A model generated the notes under the pieces. That model worked only from the letters and a program-made list of their open reading frames with translations, did not search any database and had not been told where the DNA came from. 64,000 nt of DNA from Cinclus cinclus (taxonomy: Eukaryota; Chordata; Aves; Passeriformes; Cinclidae). How positions within the stretch are numbered: position 1 is the first letter of the stretch; each line of letters begins with the position of its first letter. The position numbers and the translations under genes are program-made. Below, one piece after another: positions 40,491-52,689 of the stretch. The stretch spans positions 28,654,654 to 28,718,653 of the forward strand of contig NC_085052.1 of NCBI RefSeq assembly GCF_963662255.1. Direction: 5' to 3'.

Positions 40491-42282
40491 GCTGGTGATT
40501 CATTCCTGTACACAAACCCCAGGGAATTCTGAACTAAGATTTCTATAAATCTACTTCATCCCTCTTGTATTGTGAATTGTATTCTGGTTACACAATATTC
40601 ACATTAGGCTTGTCTATTTCTGCAATGACACTAACTTAAAACAATGTGAAACAGTTTTACCTGTCAGACAGATCTTGCTCTCAGATAGGCAAGCATAAAT
40701 CTTGAGTTAGTCAATTGTTCTTGTGTTTTCCCAGGAGTTAACACTAATGTAGCATACAGTTATCTGCAGACCACTGAATTAAATTGCTTTACAGGCAATT
40801 CTTTAATGTTAATATTCTTTAAATTAATATAAACATGTCTTTCAGTTATATTTTATATAAGACCAATTTCCAATGCATTAATTCAATTACCTTCTTTTAT
40901 AGATTCAAGTAGGCTTCTAGAGGGGCCCGAAAACCATCTGGCAAAACTCCTAGGAAGACCAGACTCTAAAGTGCACACATTTATATTTGAAAGCTGAGAT
41001 TTACATGATGTTTACATGAAAATATAATTACTAAAATGCAACAGACTTGAGCAAAATTATGTTCTCTACATGAGATTGGTTTTCATGCACATTTGTTTCA
41101 GATAGTAACCTGCAATATACCATACCACATCTTGCTCATCCCAAAATCAGTATAGCTGAGTTCCTTAGCTCCAGTGGAACAAAATTTGGCCTGTGTTCCC
41201 TGTTGGCAGAAGAGAGATGAAAGAAATTCTACTTCTTACTTTTTACTTTTTTTTATGCAAATAATCCCAATTTCCTACACACTGATAAGCAGGAAGGATA
41301 AACATCCATTTAGTTTAAATCCATCATACAGTGGAGAACGAATTTTTTGGCTCACTAATGCACTCACAGCACATCTGCACTTGCTGTGTGTGTGTGAGAG
41401 GGGCAGGACTGACAGTAGCGTGCAAAATCACACCCCTGCCTCCAGCAGCACAAGGTAGCTTAGAGCTGGTTATGCTTTTATCCCTCAGCATAATCTGCTA
41501 GAGAGAGACCTCAGTGGCACATATGGAGGAGGAAGAGCCTGCTGACAAAGTTGGATTTTTTGCTCGTGTAATGTTTGCTTCCCCCTGTTGTCCACAGGTA
41601 CAGTGCAAAGATTATCACAGTTCACAGGATACACCCCACTAGCTTCACGGACTTAGACCCCAGTCATATTGCAACCCTCTGCTTCACTGACTTAATCTCT
41701 CAGTTATCTCCTTTAATACATATTCAGAAATTGCTATACTGAATTCAGTAACTCTAGAGGTGCCAGACACAAATCAAGAGACTGCAGTATTAGAAGATGG
41801 TGGTACATTTCCATCTTCTTGTAGGGTACCAGGCTGTGAATAAGAATTACCACCTCTCCTGAGAGAGCAGGGAACATCCAGACTACCTCTCCAGCCAAGG
41901 AACATTCAGCCATAGCATTTGTCCTCTGGTTTGCAAACCAAATGTTTCCAGCTGGCTGTCAAAGCTGAAGCAGCGCTCAGCCAAAATACCATTGACAGTT
42001 TTCTCACAGCTACATTGTCCTTTAAACATTACCCATGCTTTAGTTGTACATAAAAATAGCAAGGCAGCAACTAAGATGGGAGAGCATGGAGTGTAACATA
42101 ATTTTAAAAGGGTTTATATCTTCAATTAAAGTAGCACAAAGATCTGCCTAAATTTTGTGTCTTATAAAGCAGAGAAGGACTGATTGTTTCACCACATTCA
42201 TCTGGTACTCTTGAAGGGCATCTACATTCTCAGAACAAGAAACAACCATTGTTTCCAAAGACAAGACTCTTTCTCTACACTT

Positions 42283-42305
42283 TTTCCTATATTAAATATA
42301 GGAAA
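42283..42305. repeat. Perfect 23-nt palindrome within a 30-bp tandem duplication
   Basis: TTTCCTATATT, a central A, and AATATAGGAAA are exact inverted arms. The neighbouring sequence from 42311 repeats the first half (TTTTTCCCTATATTAAATAT), so the locus is a near-tandem duplicate with period 30. Confidence 0.85.
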
Positions 42306-43187
42306 TATGGTTTTTCCCTATATTAAATATTCCTTTTTTTCCCCTTCTAAACAAACATTCTGTTACTGAGAAGAAAGAAGGAAGAAGAAACAATCCACAA
42401 ATGTAAGTCCAAACCATTCATCCAGCCAGCCAGGTACCAAATTTTTTTCATGGTCCCATGAGTTCATCCTGAGTGGGAAATGCTCACTTGTACTTGCCCC
42501 CATTGAACCTGGCCAATCTCAAAGGCTACAGGTAACTCTGGACTACATGCCTGAAGGAAGTAACTCTCTGCCCATGCAGATTATCTCTCATCTTTACCTC
42601 TGAGATGCATATATGCAAAAAACAATTCACCTGATGTAAAGCAAACTGAGTGATGGTTTTTACTGACCTTGTCTCTCCTTCTGGGCTTTGTGCAATAACA
42701 TACAGAAAATTAATTTTTCACCTAACTGCTGCAAAAAATATTACTCCCAGACATAATATTGCCTTTTTGTTCAAGCAAACCTCATGCTGAAATGAAGATT
42801 TTTTTCTTTTATTAATGTTTATATAAGAGCAAAAAAGTTCTTTTTCCATTCACTCTGTAAAGCGAATAAATGAACAGTGATCATTAAAATACTACATGGG
42901 TTTAGATATTCTGAATCCCAAACAGACCCACTTTAATAGTTGTGTATATTTCATCTGGATAATGAATGTTTCTAAATATACCCAGAGAAAATAAAGAATG
43001 TTTACTTTTTTAATATTTAATATTTTGCAGTCATATAGATGGAAACAATGTAGAAAGGGTATATTTCTGGGAAAAGAAAACACTTCCATCCATTATAAGG
43101 CTGAAATACAGGTTTACAAAACCCACCCATGTTTTGCATCCCAAATGCCAAACAAAAACCAGCTGACCCCAGAACACTGAACTGCAT

Positions 43188-43192
43188 ATAAT
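43188..43192. repeat. Left target-site duplication of LTR B2
   Basis: ATAAT, repeated exactly at 43836-43840. Five bases is within the usual 4-6 bp range for avian ERV integration. Confidence 0.75.
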
Positions 43193-43835
43193 TGCCTTGG
43201 TTTGAAAGACAGGTGTCTGCTAATGAAGGCAGGAACCTCTCTTGAAATGGAAAATGTAAACGCCCTTCCTCTAAATTATTATAATTTTGAAATTAAGGAG
43301 ATCCCAGGCAAAGCTATGGGACTAGGAATAACAATACTTTACAGGGAAAATTAAAACAAAAATACAGTAATACAAAAAAAACCCAAAACACTGACAGAGT
43401 CAGAATGCAAGCTGACACCCCATCAGTCAGTCAGGGTGTTGGTAGCAGTCCCATTAAATGGTGGCTGCATCCTCCTGCAGTGGCAGATGTGGTTCTGTTG
43501 GAGCAGTGCTCCTGTAGAAGGGTGCACTTTTCCTCTGAAGGTTCAGTGATGATGTAGAAGGGCCTGGAATGCAGTGGAAAAAGTCTGCCTGTGGTGTTCC
43601 AAATCTCAGATTTTATCTAGGTAGGAAAGGCTTGTCTCCTCCCCCTGGGTGGAGCATCTCCCAATGGGATGATGGAATTTTGTCAGTCATGCAGTGGGAC
43701 TCAATGGCCCATTAATAGAAGATATCTCCTTGGAAGAAGGTTGGGTTGTGGAAAAGATAAAGAACACTTCCCCACCTGGTTTTAACAGATGGTGACAGAA
43801 TACATTGATACATCCTGCATTGCACCTGCAAGTCA
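43193..43835 (-). mobile_element. Solo LTR, family B copy 2 (643 bp), inverted partner
   Basis: Minus-strand copy of the LTR at 35927-36632. On the plus strand it opens TGCCTTGGTTTGAAAGACAG and closes CACCTGCAAGTCA. It is flanked by a perfect 5-bp target duplication, ATAAT, at 43188-43192 and 43836-43840, which fixes its borders. The copies look about 90% or more identical by eye over most of their length. This copy is 63 bp shorter because only one of the two tandem U3 units is present. There is a diverged patch in the first 45 bp of U3. The AATAAA of copy 1 corresponds here to a changed site (CTAAATTATTATAAT region, plus strand near 43275), so the signal is probably lost. Confidence 0.88.
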
Positions 43836-43840
43836 ATAAT
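43836..43840. repeat. Right target-site duplication of LTR B2
   Basis: ATAAT, matching 43188-43192. Confidence 0.75.
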
Positions 43841-46800
43841 ACATTGAATAATCAGTTGTAAAATATTATTTCAAATCTTGTTCTGTGGTTCATACTCATT
43901 CTATTATATGCTGAAATACTTTAAAAATATATCAGTTGAAATTTCTGCCTCCATCCCATGGCCCCATATTTATCCTTTTTAAAAATATTATTTGAAGGCT
44001 GTTCATTTCAAAACATTACCGATAGTGATTTTTCTCATCATCCTTTAAAATTCTCCTAATGTAGCCAACATTTATCCATTTCCTGCACACTGTGCTAACA
44101 GAGCAATGGGCACAACCTGGCAAAGAGGATGGGGGAGCTGATATTGGGACCTATAGAAACCTCCCCAGAGCCCTGTGCACTCCACAGGGCAGGCAGGACC
44201 ACTCCCAGAGACTAAAAATAGGGCACCTATTTTAGACAACTGAACCATGTTCTTCACATCATCTAAAGGGAGAGCAATAATACTTGTTCTATATGCCATG
44301 TAAATTACATATTATTATATTTTTACTTAGGTAAATTTTAGTAGATAAATTTAACCATATTTCCTCTAATAGTAAAACTGAATCCAGATTATTTGATGGT
44401 TTTATGCGTTTGCAGTGCTTTTTCAATACCAAGAATTCCTGCTGTTGTATACACAGCAAAGGACAATGTCACTATAATTACTGCACTGAGAAGGACTGAC
44501 TCCCCACCTCATCCCCACACACAATCTGTGTATCACCTGTAAAAGACTCTCTTCCAAAACCCCATGGAGAATTATCTTTATCTAATCCTTTCTTCTTCTT
44601 TTCACTTAATTTTTGTGAATCACTTTCTTAGAAACATGGTAACTGTATACATTGTAGAATCTGCTTGCACAGAATCCCTGTTCTAGAGCATATAATTTTA
44701 ATATAAGATTGATATGCACAACCCTTTATCTAATGAGCAGTCATAAATAATCCCAATTAGATACTTAATATGAGACTATTTGCCTTTCACTTATATTTGC
44801 CCTTTTCCACTCATAAAGGGAGAGGTTTTTGTCTCACTTGTATATTTATTTATTATTTTTCCTCCCATGTTAACATTTCCAATGCTATTTGACATTTCCT
44901 TCTCAGGATTTTCTCTTCCAATTATTTTTATTGGCTGTGATTTTGTGTCTTTCATTAGAAGTGCAGAGGGCCATCTGCCAGAAATTCAACCCCTGCTGCA
45001 GAAGTGTTTTGTCAACAGCTGCATCTAGACATCTGAGCACTTTGGGTTGGCTAAGGCCATTAGTTTTATTCAAACTGAGAACCAGTAGAATTTCCTCGTT
45101 ATTTGGTCTCAAATACTCTTTATCTATTCCCCCATTTTGTTCAGTTGCCCACAGTCCTTCCCTGACTTACAGTGTTAATGGTTACACAGTTGTTTTCCCT
45201 AATTGACCAGTGACCCATTAACTTCCCAGACTATTTTTACTCTTCACTACTTCAGGTTAATTTGCAGTCCCTTTTGCAGCCAGTGAAAATGCATTTGTTG
45301 TATTATTCCAAGCAGCAGACTCTTTTTCACTGCACACCAGCTCCTTTAACTCCATTACCCAGTTGTATTCCCCTTACTGTCACTCCATCTTTGGTGTTAG
45401 CAGGGTGCTAAATCTTACTTCTTTGGCTATTCAGATGACTGCAACTGGGCACTGTCACTTCCCTACCCTATAAATGCTTATTGTTCCTCAATAATTCCTT
45501 GCTACTCAGCAAAGCAAAAATTTTGCAGCCGCTGTTTTCATCTCAACATCTGTTTCTTTCATCTTGCCAGTTCTTGGGGTAAAAAGTTTTTGTCCTATTT
45601 CCCTTCCACAGTTTAGGTCTCTACAAAAAAATTTTCCAAAGCACCTTATCAACGCAGCTCTTTGATACTCTGCATAGTTTGAATTTTCCAAAGTCACTCT
45701 TTCTATCAAGCACTTCAGGGTTAGTTTGGGCAGGATTATGATTGATGCATACCATTAAGGTCACTGGAGGCTAAAAAGGAAATGGAATAAATGTTTTTGG
45801 TCCTTTTCTTCTGATGACTGTCCCAGAACTGCTCCTGAACATTCTACACTGCGCTGTCCTGCTCTGCACAGCCTGGGCAGCTCATGAAGCTAATCCCTGG
45901 AACTGTGGGATCCCAGACCTAGACTACTCTGGATTCACTCCAGACCTGCTTCCTGGGGCTCCCAAAACAGCAGATGCTTTTTGCTTCTCATTGCCTCTAC
46001 AAAAGGGGCAGGCAGAGAGACTGGCTGCTATAATTGCCATAGACAACCCCGTGCCAACTTGAAAACAGGTCCATGCTGGAGAAGGGCAAAACACTTGAGC
46101 TATCTGCAGGGCTCCCACAACCCTGAATCAAAAGAGTACAGGTCAAAAAAGGGGGTTCCACTAATCTGCAACTTCCAGGCCAGAGCTTTCAAAGAGCAAC
46201 TGGAGACTTGGCTTGACTCTGATCTGAAACAAAAGCCACATATTTCCCTCACAGAGGAAAGCACTACCTCACCAGCAGCTTGACCAGAGCCAGAAGTCCC
46301 CGAGCTGTGGCTCAGCACCGGCCCTGAGCATGGGGACCTGGGACGTGTTGGGATGAGATCCAGTTGAGCCAAGGGAAAACCAATTCTTCCAGCAGCCCAG
46401 CTGGCTCCTGGAGGAGCACCAGCACAGCAAACACCTTTTCCATGATCTTTTCCATCTTTTCCATCATTCCCATTTTCCAGCATAATTCACAGCCTCTCCT
46501 CTCCTTCCATCTAGAAAGATGGTTCCAAACTCACCAGAGATTTGTTCCTCAGAAAAGTGTCTGCTAGGTCCCAACACTCCCACAGTATTGTCTCTAAGGC
46601 CAGACTCCACTGTCTTACTTAATTTTCCTCCAATCCTACCCTTAAATATACTGCAATCTTTCTCAGTCAAGTTCCCGAGATTAAATTAACTTCCTAAATT
46701 AACATGTCATATGCACAATTTTCAATTTAGCATTTCTTGATTCCATTCACATAATTCCTCAGGAATTTTCTATGACAGTAATATTTGAGTTGTATATTAA

Positions 46801-47715
46801 AAGTAGATTAATGTTTTAAAGACAGAGCAGCTCCTCTTAGGTTCCTGTGAACTACTGCTATAGGATTTGACTGATTGCATTGAAAAAAAAAAGAGATTGG
46901 AAATAATTTTCTTTTAATAATTTTGTACTAAACAAGTGAGAATGACCTCCAGGAAACAACAAACATAATGGTCATCTTTTTTAAGTTTTCAAGAGTTTTA
47001 AGCATTAGTGACAGGATGCCTTAATAAAAAGGAGACCAATGTCATATTCTTAGAAATAAAAATTAACAGGCAACTATTAAAACCACTTTCGAATCTAGCA
47101 ACAAAAGCTCATAATTATAAATAAAAGAATCACAGGGAGTTACACTGTGATTCAGCAATGCACACAGATCATCCAGCCTGAAGACAGGGATCTTTAGAAA
47201 GCCCCTCACTATGACTGGAGTATAAACCAATATGCTGCTGATTAGGATCATACACTCATATGTCTTACCAATCTGTGTCACTCTCTACAGACATGTAGTG
47301 GCTGTCTAGATGGATTTTGAGAACTTCTGAAAACTCATAGCCACCCAAGGCAATATTATTCCATGTTGTTCAGTTGCTCACTGGTGATTGCAGGCTATTG
47401 TTCCTAACATCACACACTTGCTTTAATATAAACTTTTATTACAGAGTTATGTTTCTCCAACACTGAGCTTTGTTTAAAATGTTTCCTCATTTCTCTAGGA
47501 AACATGATTCATCTAGTAATCATTTTAACATTGATTTTTATTTCTTCTTTATATATGGGTATTTTATTGAAATTCAAATATTGTCCTTTCATTTACACCT
47601 TTTACAAGGCGCTTTTCTTGTAATTGATGCTTAGCACTGTAAGATAACTGAAAGTTTAACGAATTGTGTTTAGAAGGCATTTAATTATTTAGTGAGTATT
47701 TAAAATTTTAATGCA
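43841..47715. other. Unique sequence, no gene recognised
   Basis: Mostly AT-rich. The patch 45810-46400 is clearly GC-richer, with three overlapping open frames: 82 and 100 codons plus, 127 codons minus. They show no domain I recognise. The rest shows nothing. Confidence 0.5.
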
Positions 47716-47719
47716 GAAC
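47716..47719. repeat. Left target-site duplication of LTR C
   Basis: GAAC, repeated at 48499-48502. The match extends to CAGAAC if the terminal CA of the LTR is counted, so the duplication is 4 to 6 bp. Confidence 0.6.
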
Positions 47720-47848
47720 TGTTGGAGTCTGTAAATCAGAGGCCTCTCTGAATTCTTCAGGGAAAAATCAGAGAGCAGGGATTGAATTAAAACCTCTGGA
47801 TGGATTTAAGTTCACACATGAAGTAGAGGTGTAAGTTTAAGTTTTAGA

Positions 47849-47882
47849 TAAGTAAGTAAGTAAGTAAGTTTAAGTAAGTAAG
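47849..47882 (+). repeat. (TAAG)n microsatellite in LTR C
   Basis: Five uninterrupted AAGT/TAAG units, a TT interruption and further units, seen directly. Confidence 0.9.
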
Positions 47883-48182
47883 AATATGTTTTAAGTGCTT
47901 TAAAGAGTAAAGGTCTTAGATACTAGTGTAGAAGAACAAGTTCTATTAAAGTTTGAAAAATATAGTCCTAGATATTAGTGCTGAAAACAAATTTCCATGT
48001 AGGCTCCGAGAACATAGTTTTAGACATAATAGACTAAAGAATATTGCTTACATTTATTAGACAGAACAAGATAGACCATACGTGTAGTTAATATGCAAAC
48101 TGGCACACTAAGAAACTAGAATTGTAATAGGTTAAGACAAAATGGTTTGGGTTTGTGCTTTTAGCTTATTGGGTAATTTGTG

Positions 48183-48188
48183 TATAAG
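48183..48188 (+). promoter_or_regulatory. TATA-type box of LTR C
   Basis: TATAAG in a GTGTATAAGAATC context, placed as expected upstream of the AATAAA at 48431 inside a recognised LTR. Activity is unknown. Confidence 0.5.
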
Positions 48189-48430
48189 AATCTAACGGGG
48201 GAGAGACATTCTTTTGCTCTCTCACTTTTCTTCTCTCCTCACCACCATCATCATCATCTGAAGAAGAGAGGAGCTGCTGCAGCAACACTGGCTCTCCTGG
48301 GGCCTCGACAGGAGCAGCTTCTACTTCTAATTGGTACTTTACTGCTATTTAGGACTCTATGACAAAAATTTTTAGCATGGACTTAACGCTGCTCGTGACT
48401 CTTTGCCTTTGGAGACTGATGTGCCTTTAC

Positions 48431-48436
48431 AATAAA
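48431..48436 (+). terminator. Polyadenylation signal of LTR C
   Basis: AATAAA within the LTR, 62 bp before its 3' end, where the R/U5 junction signal belongs. Confidence 0.6.
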
Positions 48437-48502
48437 CAACTTCATAGCAACTAATAGCTGCTTGGCTCTTTTAAAGAAAACTACCACAACCCAATACAGA
48501 AC

Positions 48503-49459
48503 TTCTAATTTTGCAAGTAATTTAAGGTCACATTATCTCCAAGTTTTATTCTTTTAAATACAGTTGAAAGTTTTTTTTCGCATTCTTCCACTCTGGTTTG
48601 CATTCAGGGAAAGCTGCCAGTGGATAGAAACATGCAGGTAAGTTTAAAGAGTTTTTTCTTACCTGAATTGTCCCCTTTAAATACCATTTCTTGACCCATT
48701 TATAGAATAATCACACGTTTGGAAGAGGCTCTTTTGTTCCAAATATCTTGTGCAGGCAACTAAGTAAATTGCAATAACACAACTATTTGCTGGGTTTGGT
48801 TTTTTTAATCAAAGCATTTGTTGCTTTGCCACTTACAATAAGTTCTTTTGGAGGCCAGATGTTTGCTTTGCATCACTTACCTAGACTCTCTTGTACCCAA
48901 AATTACTCTTGCTGAGCGGCCATAGACTTTTGGTGTTAGAACTATCAAGCCAAAAAATTAGATCAAAAGGACAAGAGTTTCAAGAATATGAAAGTTATAA
49001 AACAAAGAGTAAGATCCAACCTGAATTATAGATAATGTCTAACAGTCTAAAGCTTTTTTAATTAAAATATTCCTAAATTCATACACTCTTTTCAATTAAT
49101 CCACAATGAATCTCCTTGAACATCCTCAAAAAATGTTAATTTTGCAGATTTGAAGTATATGAATCTAGAATCTCATTTTTCTGATTGGACATTTGAATCT
49201 TTCCATTTCAGTGGGTGTTCTTGAAAAATATTTAACATACAATCTGGAACTTTATATCATTTTTTTTTATAAGCTGCTATCCCTTCAACCCCTGGTACTT
49301 ACCAAAATATTTTAGTCACACATCACCACCATTCTTTTCTTTCATGCTGCAAATGTCTGGAAAAATCACTACAATACACCTTTTTTTTTTTCACAAAGGC
49401 CTGGATTTCCTTTGGTTTTTCACAATATTCTCCATTGAAAAAGAGATTCTTTGCTGAGC
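48503..49459. other. Unique AT-rich sequence
   Basis: Nothing recognised on either strand; no open frame long enough to consider. Confidence 0.6.
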
Positions 49460-49808
49460 AAAGAAAAAGTGGCTCAGGGGAGACCATTTTGCTTTCTACA
49501 ACTGCCTGACAGGAGGCTGGAACCAGGTGGGGGCTGTCCTGGGCAGCAAAAAATGGAACATAGAGGAAACATACTCAAGGTGTGCCAGGGGATGTTTAGG
49601 TTGCATATTAAAGAAAATATTTTCATGGCAAGGGTTGTAAAGCACAGGGAAGGCTGCCCAAGGCAGTGATGGAGTCACTGTTTCTGGACATGTGGATGTG
49701 GCACTTTGAGGAAATAGTTTAGTGGTGGCCTTGGCAGTGCCAAGGTGAGTTGATGGTTAGATTTGTGGAGCTTAGAGGTCTTTTCCAATCTTATTGTTTC
49801 AGTGATTA
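49460..49808 (+). mobile_element. CR1 LINE 3'-end fragment, plus strand
   Basis: Matches the conserved avian CR1 tail in order: CTCAGGGGAGACCATTTTGC (49474-49493), a CTACAACTGCCTGACAGGAG stretch, GTGCCAGGGGATGTTTAGGT (49582-49601), GGCTGCCCAAGGCAGTGATG (49651-49670), and GATGTGGCACTTTGAGG (49695-49711). It ends in AGAGGTCTTTTCCAATCTTA (49771-49790) plus a decayed TTCTATGATT-type terminus. There is no ORF2 coding capacity, and the element is 5'-truncated to about 350 bp. It belongs to the same CR1 type as the copy at 52690. Confidence 0.88.
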
Positions 49809-52689
49809 TAAAATTAGGTCAGAGGTAGGCTGATAGTTAACTCTTGCTAGAAACTCCTAGCTGCAGAAGAGAAAGCCCTTTTTTTAATCTCTAGAAAACT
49901 CTTTTAGTATATACCAAACACAACAAATTATTCTTTGGGCATCCATAATCCTACATTTCTTGTCCTCAGCTACAGCAGTTTCAGGACATTTGATTTAATA
50001 AGCAGTCTTAATGTGTTCCACTTAAGTCTCTAACTCATTGGTTTTATTCTGACATGAGTATGAAAACATTTACGTAAACATTTTAAAACTGTCAGTAACA
50101 TCACCTCTTCTTTTACCTCAAACATTTTAAAAGTTTATGGGGTTTAGTTTTCTACATTTTAGAAGCAGAGTTAAAGATTTACTGCTATTATAGTCTCTGA
50201 TATTGCCTAATAGTCCTTAACCAGTTTGATAGGGTAACTAATACCCATAAAATTTGAGTTACATTACGGGAAAAAAACTACACTCCACGCATAGAGAGTC
50301 ATAATTTTGAAAATAAGCAAAAGTGCATATAGAGGAAGCAGGAGAGAAAACCAGAAAATCATTTTGTTGAGGCTAACAGAGACAAAAGGAGTGATGAGAT
50401 TACCTCACACACTCTTTGCATACAGTAATAAACACTGTAATAAAAAACCTGCATTTTTTTATAGTTTAAAAAAAAAGCTGCAGTTGCTTCAGTAGCCTGG
50501 TGAAATAACCAAAAGTAGAAAACATCCACCAAACAGGCACACTGAGACAAACATGGAACTATGCATTTAACATGTGCTGTCACAGATTTATCCATCCATT
50601 GGAGAGTGCAACCACACACGTGCATGTTTGCAGACTTGGAGATGTATAAACTGAGCAAAGGATTTGGGGTTACTCTTGGTCTATGCCCTTTCTCTCTTTG
50701 ACATATACAGGCCACACTCACACCTGAGGTCTGGTGGGTTTGCTCCACTGTAGTGATATAAAGCCATTGTAAACTTTGTTCAACTGTGCAGCAAAATTGG
50801 ATTTATTGCACCTCTGAATCTCCAAAGTATGGGAAAGCATTTGAAGCCTACCAGTAAGCCTGGCCTTGTACTTCCCATAAAAGCAGTATGTGCACCAGAG
50901 ATGAGCTGCTTGCAGTGGACGTTGTACTCCTGCCATCACTTTTCTCTCTCAGACCACCTTCAGTAAAATGCCTTTACATTCTCTGAACAACATTTTGCTC
51001 ATCCTACAAAAACAACAACAACAAAAAAACAACAACAACCAAAAAAAAAGAAAGAAAAGAAAAAAAACCACTTGGTTTCGTTTCATCCACAAATCTTGCA
51101 GTTTATGACAAAAAATTCCATGGCTGTGATTACTCAGTGAAATACCCTGGTGTACTAGCTGGCAGATCTTCAAATTATTACAGTTGTATGACAAGTCCGA
51201 GCAGAGCTGTCTTGGGGGATCTTAATTCTTCAGTAAGAATTAAACAGCAGCTGCTAAAGCTGAGTTGTGCTTGTGAGCTTTAGTTAATCTATTTTACCTA
51301 AATTTCACTGTTTGTGATATTTTAGTCCAGCTGAAACCATAAGAAAATTTTGAAGTTTCAGTATTTAGGAGGGGAATAGCTCGATATCTCATGCCATTTC
51401 CCCTTCCGTTGTGCTAGCCAATTCCATGTGCCCTTAAAGTGCAGCAGAGTATTCATGCTGGTGCTGAGCATTGTGTCATTACAGGAGCAGAGCAGCATGC
51501 CCAGGTCCTGCAGAGTCAGCCCCAGTCCCCAGAGGCACATTGCCCAGAGACACACAGGGCTGAAAACTTCCCTTATGGCCCTGAAGTCCACATTGCTATG
51601 GCAGCTGACAGGGCTGAAGCATTGACCAGGATGTTAGGATTGATTTTGGAGTATGTCCCACCAGTAATCAAAATATTTGTGCAGCATCATGAACATGTTT
51701 TGCTGCTGTATTATTTCAAAGCCTTTTTTGATAGATTTTTCTCTTGAGATCCTTTTAATTATAGGTTTATTGAATGAAAACTCTCCTACTCCCTGTGATG
51801 ATCAACCATGTTCAGTGAGAGCACTACATAAACTACAACATGCCAGGAAGAGAGAATAACTGAAGCTTTGAATGAGGGCTGCCACATACTCTCAATCTTC
51901 TCTAAATACAAATATTTAATGTTTAAAGTATTTTCAATAAAACACTTCAATGCTTTTTTTTAAGGGAATTAAACTACCACTTCTAGTTATTTCAGTACTG
52001 AGCTGTAGCAGCCCAGCCCTATTCAGTATTTAGCTCCCATAAAATATTTACACAGTCAAGACTCCTCCCACTAAGAAATTAGAGCAGTTAAAATGTATTC
52101 AGCCTCTACCGCTTTATACTCAACACTAAAAATAAAGGTAAGAATTGACACTGAGGTATGTTTATCCACAGCAGCTTACAGTACTGGAATGATTACTCAA
52201 AAGAGACCAAGTGCTTATAATTTAATAGAGCACTTCATGGTCAGAACAGAAGACGATCTTCAGTGACAGCATCAACATCCCATTCAGCTGAAGAAATAGC
52301 AAGGTGGGTGGGGAAAAGAATAAGGTGAGCCAAATGGCAGAGTGATCCCCAAATCTAAAGTAAAGGTCCTTGAAAAGACACAAATAGCAAAGCACTCAAC
52401 TTATTTTCATCTTTTCTTAACAAGACATTCACACATCTTTGAGTTGAGTGTACATCGTAAGAAAAAAGAAGGGTGTCAAGACTTCAGAGAAAAACAGAGA
52501 CTAAGCCTACAGGAAAAATGGAGAATACCTGGAAAAATCTTGCTTTGCATAACAAGTAATTCCAGAATTTTTTGGGATTATTATGATCTTATCTTCCAAG
52601 TCAATCAGACATCTACCTGGAAATGATAATCCAAGGAGTCTTTTTCCATGTAAAGGAATAAGCTGTGTGCAGCCTTGCAATGATAGCTC
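49809..52689. other. Unique AT-rich sequence
   Basis: Open frames up to 129 codons (50359-50748, minus) with no motif. An A-rich (CAA)n tract lies at 51008-51068. No gene recognised. Confidence 0.55.
51008..51068 (+). repeat. A-rich (CAA)n / poly(A) tract
   Basis: CAACAACAAC runs alternating with A runs and AAAG units over about 60 bp. No flanking retrocopy recognised. Confidence 0.85.

Larger units (their letters stand above)
40491..43192. other. Unique AT-rich sequence inside the LTR cluster
   Basis: No gene or transposon recognised. It contains a 30-bp tandem duplication at 42281-42333, whose first unit includes a perfect 11-bp-arm palindrome. A short GT run lies at 41386-41396. Confidence 0.55.
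47720..48498 (+). mobile_element. Solo LTR, family C (779 bp)
   Basis: Plus-strand LTR from TGTTGGAGTCTG to CACAACCCAATACA. A TATA-type TATAAG at 48183-48188 and an AATAAA at 48431-48436 sit about 245 bp apart, a normal promoter-to-polyadenylation layout. The U3 carries a (TAAG)n expansion at 47849-47882 and several AGATAYTAGTG-like short repeats (47909-47985). The R region contains a run of CAT triplets followed by a GC-rich segment (48230-48310). The 60-codon open frame at 48180-48362 is not a gene. No internal proviral sequence is present. Confidence 0.78.
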
